From NCBI GenBank assembly GCA_029259635.1, contig JAJDEU010000013.1:310001-374000 (forward strand): 64,000 nt of DNA. The letters are read 5' to 3'. A program made the position numbers and the translations under genes. The stretch is from Planctomycetota bacterium. Lineage in GTDB: Bacteria > Planctomycetota > UBA1135 > GCA-002686595. Shown one piece after another: positions 45,316 through 54,059 of the stretch (position 1 is the stretch's first letter; each line of letters starts with the position of its first letter). The notes beneath the pieces were generated by a model. It saw only the letters and a program-made list of their open reading frames with translations, had not been told where the DNA came from and ran no database searches.

Positions 45316-46668
45316 TTAGAGCGCCGGCTTCGAGCTGCACTCAGCCTTAGCTTCTGCGCATTCCTGCTTGGCCTCCGACGAGCACTCTTCCTTTGCGGAA
45401 GAACACTCCGAAGCCGGGGCACTCGCCAGAGACTGGCACTCTGCCTGGAACTCGGGGCAAGACATGATCTTCTTGACGACGTTCGCGGCTTCGGCGCCGT
45501 TCACGGTCTCGCCCTTGACGACCACACCCTGAACCCGACCGGACTCGAGCAGCGAAGCGAGCTGAGAGCCCACGCAGACCTTGCTGGCCAGCGCCTTGTC
45601 GACGTTCACGGCGAGCGTCTTCTCACAGGCGCGCGATGCTTCGCACTTCTCTTTGACCGTTCCCTCGACGTTGCCGCGGATCATGCTCGCGAGCATCGCG
45701 TTGGCTTCAGCTCCCGAGTAGGACTTGCCGTCAACGACGACTCCGGCGATGCGCTTGCCCTGAACGAGGGCGGCGAGTTGAGCGTCCATCGGGGCCGCCT
45801 TGGACTCGACGACTTTCGTGGTGGCCGGTGCAGCAGCGCCAGCGCGCTCCGAGCATTCAGCTTTGAATTTTTCGCAGGAAGTGATCTTGGTCAGAGAGGC
45901 CAGAGCGGCTTCGCCTGCACTGCTCTCATCGTCGATGATCAAGCTGTCAATAGCGCCCGAGGCCAAGAGGCTCGAGAACTGGCTCTTCATGCAGACGCCG
46001 GCAGCCAGGGTCTTGTCGACGTTCGAGGCGAGCGTCTTCTCGCAGGCGCGCGACTCTTCGCAGACGGCAGCGATCTCAGTTCCGACCTGAGCGCGGACGA
46101 GCCCGTCCACAACACAGATGGCCTTCGAGCCGAGGTAGGCTTTGCCGTCGACAACGATGCCAGCCACGCGACCGGGCTGAATCAGGGAAGCGAGCTGAGC
46201 CGAAGCGGGAGTCACGCGCTTCGCAACTTCGGTGCTGCACGCTTTGGCGTCAGCCGAGCTGCAAGTACTTCCGTCTTTAGCGGTGGCGAGAGCGCCGTCC
46301 GCCTGCTTGCACTGCTTGGCGTCAGCCGAGCTACAAGCACTTCCGTCTTTAGCGGAGGCGAGAGCGCCGTCGGCCTTTTTGCAGTGCTCTGCGGATGCCG
46401 AGCCGCACTGGCCGTCTGTGGTCGAAGCGAGTTCCGCGCTCTTCTGGCTGCACTGCTTGGTGGCAGCAGCTTGCGAGCAGGCGGAGCCGTCTGTGGTCGA
46501 GGCGAGCTCGGCGGCGGCACTACTGCATTCACCAGCTTCGGTGGAGGCGAGTTCCGCTTTGGCGCTGCAGGCGGCCTTTTCGGCTGTAGAGCAGCTCTCT
46601 TGGGCGAAGGTCGAGGTGGAAACGGAGGCGATGCCGCAGAGGACAAAGGCTTGAAGCAGAGTCTTCAT
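45316..46668 (-). CDS. Secreted cysteine-rich repeat protein
   Basis: 450 residues with a signal peptide ending TSTFA. Residues about 24-150 are low complexity, rich in Ala/Ser/Cys/Asp, with repeated ELASTTDG and DGSACSSADAK words and regular cysteines. Residues about 155-425 hold four copies of a motif like QLASLLESGRVQGVVVKGE (near 158, 230, 295 and 366). These alternate with paired-cysteine helices such as CEESRACEKTL and CEKFKAEC. The tail is again Cys/Glu/Lys rich. No family was recognised. Likely disulfide-stabilised and outside the cytoplasm. Confidence 0.7.
   Translation of the reverse strand: MKTLLQAFVLCGIASVSTSTFAQESCSTAEKAACSAKAELASTEAGECSSAAAELASTTDGSACSQAAATKQCSQKSAELASTTDGQCGSASAEHCKKADGALASAKDGSACSSADAKQCKQADGALATAKDGSTCSSADAKACSTEVAKRVTPASAQLASLIQPGRVAGIVVDGKAYLGSKAICVVDGLVRAQVGTEIAAVCEESRACEKTLASNVDKTLAAGVCMKSQFSSLLASGAIDSLIIDDESSAGEAALASLTKITSCEKFKAECSERAGAAAPATTKVVESKAAPMDAQLAALVQGKRIAGVVVDGKSYSGAEANAMLASMIRGNVEGTVKEKCEASRACEKTLAVNVDKALASKVCVGSQLASLLESGRVQGVVVKGETVNGAEAANVVKKIMSCPEFQAECQSLASAPASECSSAKEECSSEAKQECAEAKAECSSKPAL
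46244..46387 (-). repeat. 72-bp tandem repeat inside the Cys-rich gene
   Basis: Two tandem copies of a 72-bp unit (starting near 46244 and 46316) differ at few positions and encode 24 residues each, of the form DGALASAKDGSACSSADAKQ. Shorter, more diverged copies flank them. This suggests recent slippage or duplication within the gene. Confidence 0.8.
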
Positions 46669-46915
46669 AGATATTTTATTCGTTAGCGAGAGGGTGATAC
46701 GGACGGTGAAGCCCGGTTGCTACGCAGCCCGATGGGGCCGCGTTGGACGATTCGGGAACCATAATATGCTGATGACAACGCGAGTGGCGTCAGCCCCGAA
46801 GTCTTCTCCCGGAAGGAGCAAGACAAGTGTAAGTGGATCTCCCCCAGAGGGGTACAGCGAGAAGCCCAGGAGTCTCGCAAGTGGCGAGAGGGTCCTCGGA
46901 TCGGCTCTCGTCGAG

Positions 46916-47689
46916 CTACTCCAGGGGCGCTCGGTCCCCCGCTACGCCGGGCTTCAGCCCTAACGCGGACCGAATCATGGCCCGCCCGAGATAAATCAGG
47001 GGGGTGTCGATGAGGGCCAAGAGCAGCTTGACCACGTATTGGGCCGCGATGACGGCACCGACTTCGGGCCAGGTCATTTTGAAGGCGATCGGCAGAAAGA
47101 TGCCGTTCACGATGCACGTGTCGATCAGCTGGCTGATCGAGGTCGAGCCGTTGTTCCGGATCCACATGTGCTGCCCGCCGGTGACTTTCCACCAGAAGTG
47201 ATAGAGCCGCACGTCGATCAGCTGAGCGACCAAGTACGCGGTCATCGATGCCAGGAGCAGCAGTGCCGGAAACTTGAAGGTGACCTCGAAGGCGGACTGC
47301 ATGTCGCTCGGTGTCAGCCCCAGGTCGGCGATCGCCCAAAATCCGCTGGGGGGAAGAGCCATTGCCGCGCGAACGATGCCGAGCATTAGGAGGCTCATCG
47401 CGAAGCCGAGCCAGACCATCAAATTGGCGCGCCGCTTGCCCCAGATCTCGGCGACGAGGTCCGTGCAAAGAAAGGTGATCGGATAGGTGATGATGCCCGA
47501 GGTCAACGTCATCGCTCCCTCACCGGGCATCCACGCCGGGCGACCCTCGGAGAAGATCTCGAAGAGCTTGACGCCGACAATATTCGTCAAGACGAGCACC
47601 ACGCAAAACACGGCGGTGAGGCTGGCATAAAGCGCTTCCGCTCGCGGCATTCCTCGCCTCTCCGCTTTGGTACTCGTTGGCTCGATCAT
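46916..47689 (-). CDS. yhhQ: Queuosine precursor transporter, YhhQ/VUT family
   Basis: 257 residues with about six membrane helices. VLTNIVGVKLFEIF, the ITYPITFLCTDLVAEIWGKRRAN stretch near residue 75, and NNGSTSISQLIDTCIVNGIF are hallmark VUT motifs. E. coli YhhQ imports queuosine precursors preQ0/preQ1. No queuosine biosynthesis gene is in the window. The 247-bp gap to the Cys-rich gene upstream contains nothing recognisable. Confidence 0.88.
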   Translation of the reverse strand: MIEPTSTKAERRGMPRAEALYASLTAVFCVVLVLTNIVGVKLFEIFSEGRPAWMPGEGAMTLTSGIITYPITFLCTDLVAEIWGKRRANLMVWLGFAMSLLMLGIVRAAMALPPSGFWAIADLGLTPSDMQSAFEVTFKFPALLLLASMTAYLVAQLIDVRLYHFWWKVTGGQHMWIRNNGSTSISQLIDTCIVNGIFLPIAFKMTWPEVGAVIAAQYVVKLLLALIDTPLIYLGRAMIRSALGLKPGVAGDRAPLE

Positions 47690-47867
47690 GGGGCGAGCAG
47701 CCTACGATTTCGGTCAGCGCTCGCCACTAGATTGTTCCGGCAGATCGGAGGGGCTCGGAATTGACCAAATGGAGAACCGCGCCAGCGGTTGACAGCCGCT
47801 AGAATCCCCGGCTCAATCGTCCGCATATCCGATTTCGAAGACCCGAGTCGAAGCCTAAAGCACTCCC

Positions 47868-48344
47868 ATGCAGCCCGTCTTACAACAACTCGACCAGATG
47901 ACCGGCGAGCAGTTCCTCGCGATTTACGAAGCGCTCTCCGATCGCGGATTTGGTCCGCTCGATGCCAACGTCGCGACCGCCCTTAAGTTTCGCCCGCACG
48001 CCATTCGCAAACTGCCACTCGTTCAGCGCGCGAAGAAGGCGAAGAGCCTGATTCTCAGCAGCTCCGACGCCGAGACGGCTTACGAGTTGTTCGGGAGCTT
48101 TTTGGTGAAGCACCACAAAGAGCTGATCACCGACTTCCTAGACGCCACCGGCGTCCCCCATGAGGAAGGCATGATCGAGGACTTGCACGCGGCGGTCCCC
48201 GATGGGGAAAAGCTCGACAGTGCGCTGAGCGCTCTCGACGAAAAGTTCGAGCGCGACCACGTCACCATCTACCTCTCGATGTGCTCTCAACAGTGGCCGG
48301 AGAGCGAGTCGGTATGCGAGGCTTGGAAGGCGCGCGCCAACTGA
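47868..48344 (+). CDS. Conserved-looking hypothetical protein, cytoplasmic
   Basis: 158 residues, mainly helical, with no signal or membrane segment. The sequence LPLVQRAKKAKSLILSSSDAETAYELFGSFLVKHHKELI suggests a helical repeat bundle (shown in parts: VQRAKKAKSL, AYELFGSFLV). No family recognised. It is convergent with efp, 9 bp apart. GC and codon use resemble neighbours, supporting a real gene. Confidence 0.65.
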   Translation: MQPVLQQLDQMTGEQFLAIYEALSDRGFGPLDANVATALKFRPHAIRKLPLVQRAKKAKSLILSSSDAETAYELFGSFLVKHHKELITDFLDATGVPHEEGMIEDLHAAVPDGEKLDSALSALDEKFERDHVTIYLSMCSQQWPESESVCEAWKARAN

Positions 48345-48353
48345 CCCGGACAG

Positions 48354-48926
48354 CTAGTCCTTCGCGCGTTCGATGAAGTGACCGTCGCGCGTGTCGACTT
48401 TGATGCGCTCGCCGATCTCGAGGTAGGAAGGCACCTGAACCTCGAGTCCCGTTTCCGTCACCGCGCGCTTAAGCTGGGCTTGCGCCGTGGCGCCTTTGAT
48501 GGACGGGTCGGTCTCGGTCACCGTAAGCGTCACGGAGAGCGGCAACTCCACGCCGACCACGCGTCCGTCGATCAAGCGCGCTCGAATTCCCTCGAGCCCG
48601 TCGATCAAGAAAGGCACGAGGTCGCCGAGCTCTTCGCGGGTGAGCTGAAACTGCTCGTAACTCGCGCTGTCCATGAAGTGCCAGTGGGTCTCATCCGAAT
48701 AGAGATAGGAAACCGGCCTCTGCTCGACATCGGCTTCGTCGTACTTCGTGCCGGACCGGATCGAGTCCGAGATCAACTGGCCCGTGAGCAGGTTCCGCAG
48801 CTTGGTCTTCGCGATCGTGGCTCCGCCCCGCGCCGTCGGCGTCGTGAAGGTCACGTTCACGATGATCATCGGCGCATCTTTGTAGACGATGCAGAGTCCC
48901 TTTTTGAAATCGCTGACCTCAATCAT
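48354..48926 (-). CDS. efp: Translation elongation factor P with Arg33 loop
   Basis: 190 residues from ATG 48926. Three beta-barrel domains: N-terminal KOW-like EVSDFKKGLCIVYKDAP, middle HWHFMDSASYEQF, and C-terminal VELPLSVTLTVTETDPSIKG...SYLEIGERIKVDTRDG. EF-P rescues ribosomes stalled at polyproline. The decoding-centre loop is TPTARGGAT with Arg33 at the tip, where canonical EF-P has a modified Lys; this matches the loop of E. coli EfpL/YeiP as I recall it. No epmA/epmB or earP gene is in the window. The start overlaps mutM by 8 bp. Confidence 0.93.
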   Translation of the reverse strand: MIEVSDFKKGLCIVYKDAPMIIVNVTFTTPTARGGATIAKTKLRNLLTGQLISDSIRSGTKYDEADVEQRPVSYLYSDETHWHFMDSASYEQFQLTREELGDLVPFLIDGLEGIRARLIDGRVVGVELPLSVTLTVTETDPSIKGATAQAQLKRAVTETGLEVQVPSYLEIGERIKVDTRDGHFIERAKD

Positions 48927-49800
48927 GGGCGGAGTATAGCGCCGTATGGGCGTTGCGCGAGCGTTGGCGCGGCTTGGGTTGGCATCGTCCGCAGACATGT
49001 GTTCCGCGTTGGCCGACGACGATGCGAACGATCGGTTTTTTACAGGATCGGCAGGGCTTGCCTTGGCGACCGTAGACCAAAAACTGGTGTTGATAGCTGC
49101 CGGGCTGCCCCTCCGGAGTTCGGTAGAAGGTGTCGAAGCTGGAGCCCTCGCGCTCGATCGCTTCCTCCAAGGTGCGCCGGATGGCGGCGTGCAGCTTGGC
49201 GGCCTGAGGAGCACGGACCTCGTTCGACACTCGCGTGGGATGGAGGCCCGCCTGGAACAGAGACTCGTCGACATAGATATTTCCCAGCCCAGCTAGGAAG
49301 GACTGATCGAGTAAGAGCGGCTTGAGCTGACGTTTTCGAGAGCGCAAGTTCTCGTGCAGCCACTCGGCGGTGAAGTCCGGCGAGAGCGGTTCGGGGCCTA
49401 GAGCGGGCCAAACGCGGTCCGGTGTGTCGCCGTAGATCAGCCGACCGAACTTGCGAACATCAATGAAGTGGAAGGCCTTGCCGTTGTCGAGGTCGAGTCG
49501 AACCCGTGAGTGTCGCCCCGGATTCCAGTCCCCCGCCTCGACGTGCATGCGACCGGACATGCGCAGATGGCCGACGAGGCAACCGGCGCTCTTTCGCCCT
49601 CGCTTGAGATCAAAGACCAGATACTTGCCACGACGCCAGACGGAAGTGACGCGGGCGCCGATAACGGCCTTGGCGAACTTCGGCTTCGAGAGACCGCCCA
49701 GCGACCTCGTCCAGGTAACTCGGGTACCGGTGATGGTTCGCCCGACGAGGCCAGGGCGAATCAATCGACCGACGGTTTCGACTTCGGGGAGTTCGGGCAT
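48919..49800 (-). CDS. mutM: Formamidopyrimidine-DNA glycosylase
   Basis: 293 residues. It begins MPELPEVETVGR with catalytic Pro2/Glu3. VWRRGKYLVFDL carries the conserved Lys, and HLRMSGRM and GNIYVDESLF are core motifs. The C-terminal zinc finger is CRSC...CGRC. It removes 8-oxoguanine and ring-opened purines. An extra 20 basic residues follow the zinc finger. It lies upstream of efp in an overlapping pair. Confidence 0.96.
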   Translation of the reverse strand: MPELPEVETVGRLIRPGLVGRTITGTRVTWTRSLGGLSKPKFAKAVIGARVTSVWRRGKYLVFDLKRGRKSAGCLVGHLRMSGRMHVEAGDWNPGRHSRVRLDLDNGKAFHFIDVRKFGRLIYGDTPDRVWPALGPEPLSPDFTAEWLHENLRSRKRQLKPLLLDQSFLAGLGNIYVDESLFQAGLHPTRVSNEVRAPQAAKLHAAIRRTLEEAIEREGSSFDTFYRTPEGQPGSYQHQFLVYGRQGKPCRSCKKPIVRIVVGQRGTHVCGRCQPKPRQRSRNAHTALYSAHD

Positions 49801-49893
49801 CGGAGGGCGGGGACGGGACGAGAGCGGAAGCGAGCGAAATTCTAACCCTTTCTGTAGGCGACTCAGGGAGGCGCCCGCATCTATGCTGGCTTC

Positions 49894-52134
49894 GTGAGCC
49901 GCCGAACCGTCGATCGCAAGAATTCAAAAGCCGAAGAATCCTCTTGGCGGTGGTGGGCGGCGGGCTTGGCGATTGTCGCGCTGCTCTACTGGTTGATTCC
50001 CGAGTACGGCTTTCTTCCGAGTTCGAAAGGCGAGACCGTCCTCCCTCCGGTGAGCCCGCCCGAACAAGAGTTAGACAGAGAGCTAACCGCAGAACCTGTA
50101 GCGGAGTCGCTGGACGAAACCGTGAATGCCGAACCGGCGGAAGAGGTGCCTGCGATTCAATTGCAGGGGCGCTGCGAGGACGCGAAGACAGGAGCATCGC
50201 TGCCCGGGTTTACCGTGCGTGTTCGGGATAGCTCGCAAGCATCGGAGACCGCGACCGATATCGATGGAGGCTTCTCGATGCCGTGGAGTGGCACGAGGGA
50301 CGCGCGAATCGAAGTCCTCGCCCGCGAGGGCTGGAGCCGAGGCTTGAGTGTGCGCGACTTGACGGAAGGTGAGCTCAATGGAGAGAGCGAGCTCTTGCTC
50401 CTCGTTCCCACTCTCCGGCGTGGCGTACTTCGCGGTTCCGTTGTCGACAGCCGCACCGGACAAGCCCTGCCTTTCCTCCGTGTCCAGCTAGAGGGTTCTC
50501 CCGAGCTCGAGCCTTCCGTGACCGATAGGCAAGGCGGCTTTTCCTTCGCCGATGAACTCGCCGAGGGTTTGGTCGAGCTCCGTGTTTACGATAAGCGCCG
50601 CGACGGCGCACTCGACCTGGGAGTCCATCCGGTCGAACACGTGATCGATACGGCAGAAAGTATCGAGCTCGTCGTCGACATCGGCCCCACACTCTTTCTC
50701 AACCCTAGTGGCACCAGTCAGCTGGAAACCACCGAGTGGAGCGCCCGAATCGTCGAACGACGCGGCGCGCCCGACCTCTCGGGCCGAATTCTGCGCGGAC
50801 CGTCCGGCTGGGTGCTGGCCACACTCCAGACCTTTGTCGAAGAGCGTGCGTGGAGCTGGCAGCCGACTCACGAGCGCAGTCCAACCTGGACCCGCTATCC
50901 GCGGGTTGAGTACGAACCCGACTCTGAATTCGCGGCGCTCGTTCAACTCCGCAGTCTCGATGGAAGACTCGTTGGGGAGACGCCAATCCCAACGACTCTT
51001 GGCGTCACCGCCCCGCCCATCGACATTCGGACTCGGCCAGTCGGAACACTGGCAGGCGTTGTAACGGATTCCGACGGAACGCCAGTAACGAGCGCGAACC
51101 TTTGGATGTCGAACGGCGCAGAAACGCGTGCGCTCGGACCGTGGCGATCGGGAAGCGCGGGAGAATTCCGCATTTCCGAACTCGAGCCGGGTTCTTACGA
51201 GCTGACGGTCGTCGCACCCCTTCGACCGATGCTCTCCCAAACGATTGACCTACGGCCTGGAGAACAAGAGCACCCCGACCTCGTCCTCTTACCCGAAGAC
51301 GCCGACTTCTCGATTCGCGGGCGGTTCGAGTGCCGACTCTCCCATGGCCCAGCGGTCGTCCTTCTGGAACTCGAAGAAGAGCATGGTCGTGACAAGCGAC
51401 GAAAGCTGCTTCGGCGATTGCAATCCCAATCAACGGTGAACAGCGAGCCTCCGCAGAACAATCAGTTCCTCTTCGCTGGCCTTGCGGGGAGCACCTACAA
51501 CCTGCGCCCCATCTCGATTTCCGGAACGCACCACTGGATCCCCAATGAGATTTCGGTGACGACACCCGCATCCCCACTTCTCTTCCGCTGTGCCGGGACC
51601 GCGCCCTCCGCGAACCGGCGAGTCGAGGCGGTCGACTCCACAACGAAGGGGCGCATTCCGGGCCAAGAGCTCTACCTGGGTCCGGCGAAGCAGCCGTCCT
51701 TTACCTGGCCAGAATCTCGTCCGGTCGAGCGCTGGTACACGCTGCCCGCGAGTTCGCCTCTTACGTGGACCGTTTGGGCGCCGGGTTATCAGCCAGCGAC
51801 GGGCAATCTCGGTGACCTCGGGAACTCAGGTTCACGTCTTCCGGCGGAGGTCATACTGAAGCGCGGCTTCGGCATGCGTTTGTTTTTCAGAGTCGAGGCC
51901 GCCGGAGTCAAGGAGTCCCCCGGCAATGCATCCGTCGTACCCGGCGTCAAGATCGAAGTCGACGCGGCGCGGTATGGCATGAGCGATCACAACGGTGAAG
52001 CCCTACTTCAGCTCGACCGAGCGCCCGAACGCATCGACCTTCTGCACTCGCGCTGGCAAGTCGTTCGCATTGAGGCGATCACGAGTAACGAAGAGCGTCT
52101 TCCGAGCTTGTGTGTCTGGCTAGAGCCTCGGTAG
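49894..52134 (+). CDS. Membrane-anchored protein with carboxypeptidase-regulatory-like domains
   Basis: 746 residues from GTG 49894. One helix near 24-41 (WWAAGLAIVALLYWLIPEYG) serves as anchor. Behind a Pro/Glu-rich linker come at least three beta-sandwich units, each with the CarboxypepD_reg pattern G.V.D...G.P....V.......T...G.F: LQGRCEDAKTGASLPGF, LRGSVVDSRTGQALPF and LAGVVTDSDGTPV. No catalytic domain is visible. These domains are common in planctomycete surface proteins. Confidence 0.75.
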   Translation: MSRRTVDRKNSKAEESSWRWWAAGLAIVALLYWLIPEYGFLPSSKGETVLPPVSPPEQELDRELTAEPVAESLDETVNAEPAEEVPAIQLQGRCEDAKTGASLPGFTVRVRDSSQASETATDIDGGFSMPWSGTRDARIEVLAREGWSRGLSVRDLTEGELNGESELLLLVPTLRRGVLRGSVVDSRTGQALPFLRVQLEGSPELEPSVTDRQGGFSFADELAEGLVELRVYDKRRDGALDLGVHPVEHVIDTAESIELVVDIGPTLFLNPSGTSQLETTEWSARIVERRGAPDLSGRILRGPSGWVLATLQTFVEERAWSWQPTHERSPTWTRYPRVEYEPDSEFAALVQLRSLDGRLVGETPIPTTLGVTAPPIDIRTRPVGTLAGVVTDSDGTPVTSANLWMSNGAETRALGPWRSGSAGEFRISELEPGSYELTVVAPLRPMLSQTIDLRPGEQEHPDLVLLPEDADFSIRGRFECRLSHGPAVVLLELEEEHGRDKRRKLLRRLQSQSTVNSEPPQNNQFLFAGLAGSTYNLRPISISGTHHWIPNEISVTTPASPLLFRCAGTAPSANRRVEAVDSTTKGRIPGQELYLGPAKQPSFTWPESRPVERWYTLPASSPLTWTVWAPGYQPATGNLGDLGNSGSRLPAEVILKRGFGMRLFFRVEAAGVKESPGNASVVPGVKIEVDAARYGMSDHNGEALLQLDRAPERIDLLHSRWQVVRIEAITSNEERLPSLCVWLEPR

Positions 52135-52146
52135 CGAGCCTCGCAA

Positions 52147-52183
52147 TAAAAAAGCACCGCCGCTGCGGATGCAGCGGCGGTGC
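52147..52183 (-). terminator. Rho-independent terminator of the coiled-coil gene
   Basis: A perfect 13-bp GC-rich stem (52154-52166 with 52171-52183) is followed on the minus strand by six T (plus-strand A-run 52148-52153). It lies 27 bp after the coiled-coil gene stop and also close behind the convergent surface-protein gene. Confidence 0.92.
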
Positions 52184-52210
52184 GTGGGAATTCCCCCTTG
52201 CGCGAGACAA

Positions 52211-53080
52211 TCAGCGAATCTGGACCAGGCCCTCCACCGTAGTCAGATTCATTTCGGCAAAGGCTTCTTCCTCGTCCACGAGATCCATTCGTGCCAGGCT
52301 CTCGTAGTCGGTGCGACGACGATCCGTGGCGAGCATTTCGAGCTCAGCTTCTTGGCGACTCCGCATCTCGGCGAGACGCGAAACCATTTGGTCGAGGCTG
52401 ATGACTTCGAAGCGCGAGAGTTCGTCCAGTGTCTTCTTCCGATCGGCCATCAAGTCGATCAGTCGGTCGTTGCGAGCAATCGCGTCAACCTGACGCTCCA
52501 GCTGCCAGACTTGACCTTGGAAGTTGGCAAACTCACCTTCGATTTGCTCCAGCAGCTCAACCATGCGGCCTTCTTGCTGAGTCAAGTAGACGAGGTCGTG
52601 AGCGGCTTCAGCGGCGCGACTCGAGTAGACCGCTTGAGTCTGACGAATGTGCCGTGCGCGGTTGTTCTCGACGGTGGCATACCTGCCATTCGAGTTGACC
52701 GAGACCAGCGTTCCTTCGCCGTTAGAAGCGACGGCCGGAGCCAGAGCGTTGAGGTCGCGCTTGGCTAAATCGACAACGCGCTCGGAGATTTTCTTCTCGC
52801 GATTGAGCTGACGAATTTGCTCCTGAAGCTCGGCGAGATCGCCGCGCAGCTCCTTGATTCGCTCGGGATACTCGCTCGCGAGATCGCGCAGCTGAGCGCG
52901 CAGAGCGACGGGGTCGTTGATGTTCTCGTCGATCTTCTCGACAACCGTCTCGTGAACTTGGTCGAAGATCGCTGCGCTTCGTTGAGGTCCTGCGATTAGG
53001 ACGGTGCCTCCAACAGCGGCGCCCGTGACCAGGCTACCGATGACAGCGGTGCGAATGATTTTTTTACAGATACCAGCCAT
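52211..53080 (-). CDS. Membrane-anchored coiled-coil protein
   Basis: 289 residues with one N-terminal helix (about 10-32) followed by charged, heptad-like helices: about 55-110 (LRAQLRDLASEYPERIKELRGDL in part), 160-200 and 225-275. There is a short non-helical centre with GRYATVENN. The layout recalls PspA-like or polymer-forming coiled coils, but no PspA motif is clear. Shine-Dalgarno GAGAGGAA precedes ATG. It is divergent from the sigma-factor/kinase operon, so they may share control. Confidence 0.7.
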   Translation of the reverse strand: MAGICKKIIRTAVIGSLVTGAAVGGTVLIAGPQRSAAIFDQVHETVVEKIDENINDPVALRAQLRDLASEYPERIKELRGDLAELQEQIRQLNREKKISERVVDLAKRDLNALAPAVASNGEGTLVSVNSNGRYATVENNRARHIRQTQAVYSSRAAEAAHDLVYLTQQEGRMVELLEQIEGEFANFQGQVWQLERQVDAIARNDRLIDLMADRKKTLDELSRFEVISLDQMVSRLAEMRSRQEAELEMLATDRRRTDYESLARMDLVDEEEAFAEMNLTTVEGLVQIR

Positions 53081-53282
53081 GATTCAATTCCTCTCGGGGG
53101 GTGCGGGGATTCTTCCCCTCGGTTCGCCACGTTCTTGGGGGATTGCGGGCGCCAATTTCGCCCGATTCAGGGAAAATTGAGGAATGCCAGAGCTGCGAGC
53201 GCGTGAACAAGCGCGGCCGCTAACCTGGTCTAATTCCACAGCGCTCCCATCCGGCCTTCCATCCCGGCCTACCTTCGACGAC

Positions 53283-54047
53283 ATGCCGCTCCCCCACGAT
53301 CTCTCTACCAGCTTCATCGGCCGCCTTCGCTCTCGAGACCCCGATGCATGGTTTGAACTCTGGGAGATCTTTGGTCCGATTCTGCGCAACCAACTGCGTC
53401 GTTGGGGCAAGGGTCGCATCGGCGTCGAGACCGTTCAGGACCTCTCCCAGGAAACCTTGGCTGCCCTGGCCGGCGCGATTGACAAGCACGACCCTTCGCG
53501 CGGCGCTCGCTTCTCGACCTGGCTCCTCGCGATTGCGAAGTACACCTTCGGTGACGAGATGGATCGGCGCACAGCCCTCAAGCGGGGCGGCGGGAAAAAG
53601 CCGCTCTCCATTGAAGAGGAGTGGGGCAGCCCATCCCCAAACCCCGGTCCCCGCGATTTCTACGAGCAGGCGGTCTTTGCCGCGAAGGTCGAAGCGGCGA
53701 TTCGAATGACCGAGCGCGAGACCGACTTCGTCGACTTCTCTGTGTTCCGGATGCGCATCCTTGAGGGCAAGAGTGGCCGTGAGGTGGGAGAGAGCCTGCG
53801 TGTATCGGAGCCGACGGTGAGTCGAAAACTGGCTTCGGTACGGAAACGACTCCGCTCTCATATGACCCACGTGATCGCGAAGTTCAGCTTTACGGAGGAG
53901 GAAAAGGAGGAGGGCCTTCGAAACGCGCTCGGGACAAATCCCAGTAAGGCTGATGATGCGCTCTTCGACGAGGCCATCGCCGAGATCTGGCGGCGACAGA
54001 TGGACTTGCGCGCGGAGGACGCCGCTTTTGAGTACGGCTCCATGTAA
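53283..54047 (+). CDS. RNA polymerase sigma-70 family factor, ECF-like
   Basis: 254 residues from ATG 53283. Region 2 is RLRSRDPDAWFELWEIFGP and VQDLSQETLAALAGAI...ARFSTWLLAIAKYTF. Region 4 is VFRMRILEGKSGREVGESLRVSEPTVSRKLASVRKRL, with a clear helix-turn-helix (GREVGESLRVSEPTVSRKL). A C-terminal extension of about 60 acidic residues is atypical. The kinase gene follows 12 bp later, so kinase control of this sigma is likely. Confidence 0.82.
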   Translation: MPLPHDLSTSFIGRLRSRDPDAWFELWEIFGPILRNQLRRWGKGRIGVETVQDLSQETLAALAGAIDKHDPSRGARFSTWLLAIAKYTFGDEMDRRTALKRGGGKKPLSIEEEWGSPSPNPGPRDFYEQAVFAAKVEAAIRMTERETDFVDFSVFRMRILEGKSGREVGESLRVSEPTVSRKLASVRKRLRSHMTHVIAKFSFTEEEKEEGLRNALGTNPSKADDALFDEAIAEIWRRQMDLRAEDAAFEYGSM

Positions 54048-54059
54048 GGGCACCCACCG

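Noticed and set aside
46669..46915. Possible RNA gene between the Cys-rich gene and yhhQ
   Set aside because: No tRNA-like arms, T-loop or convincing stem with promoter could be found.
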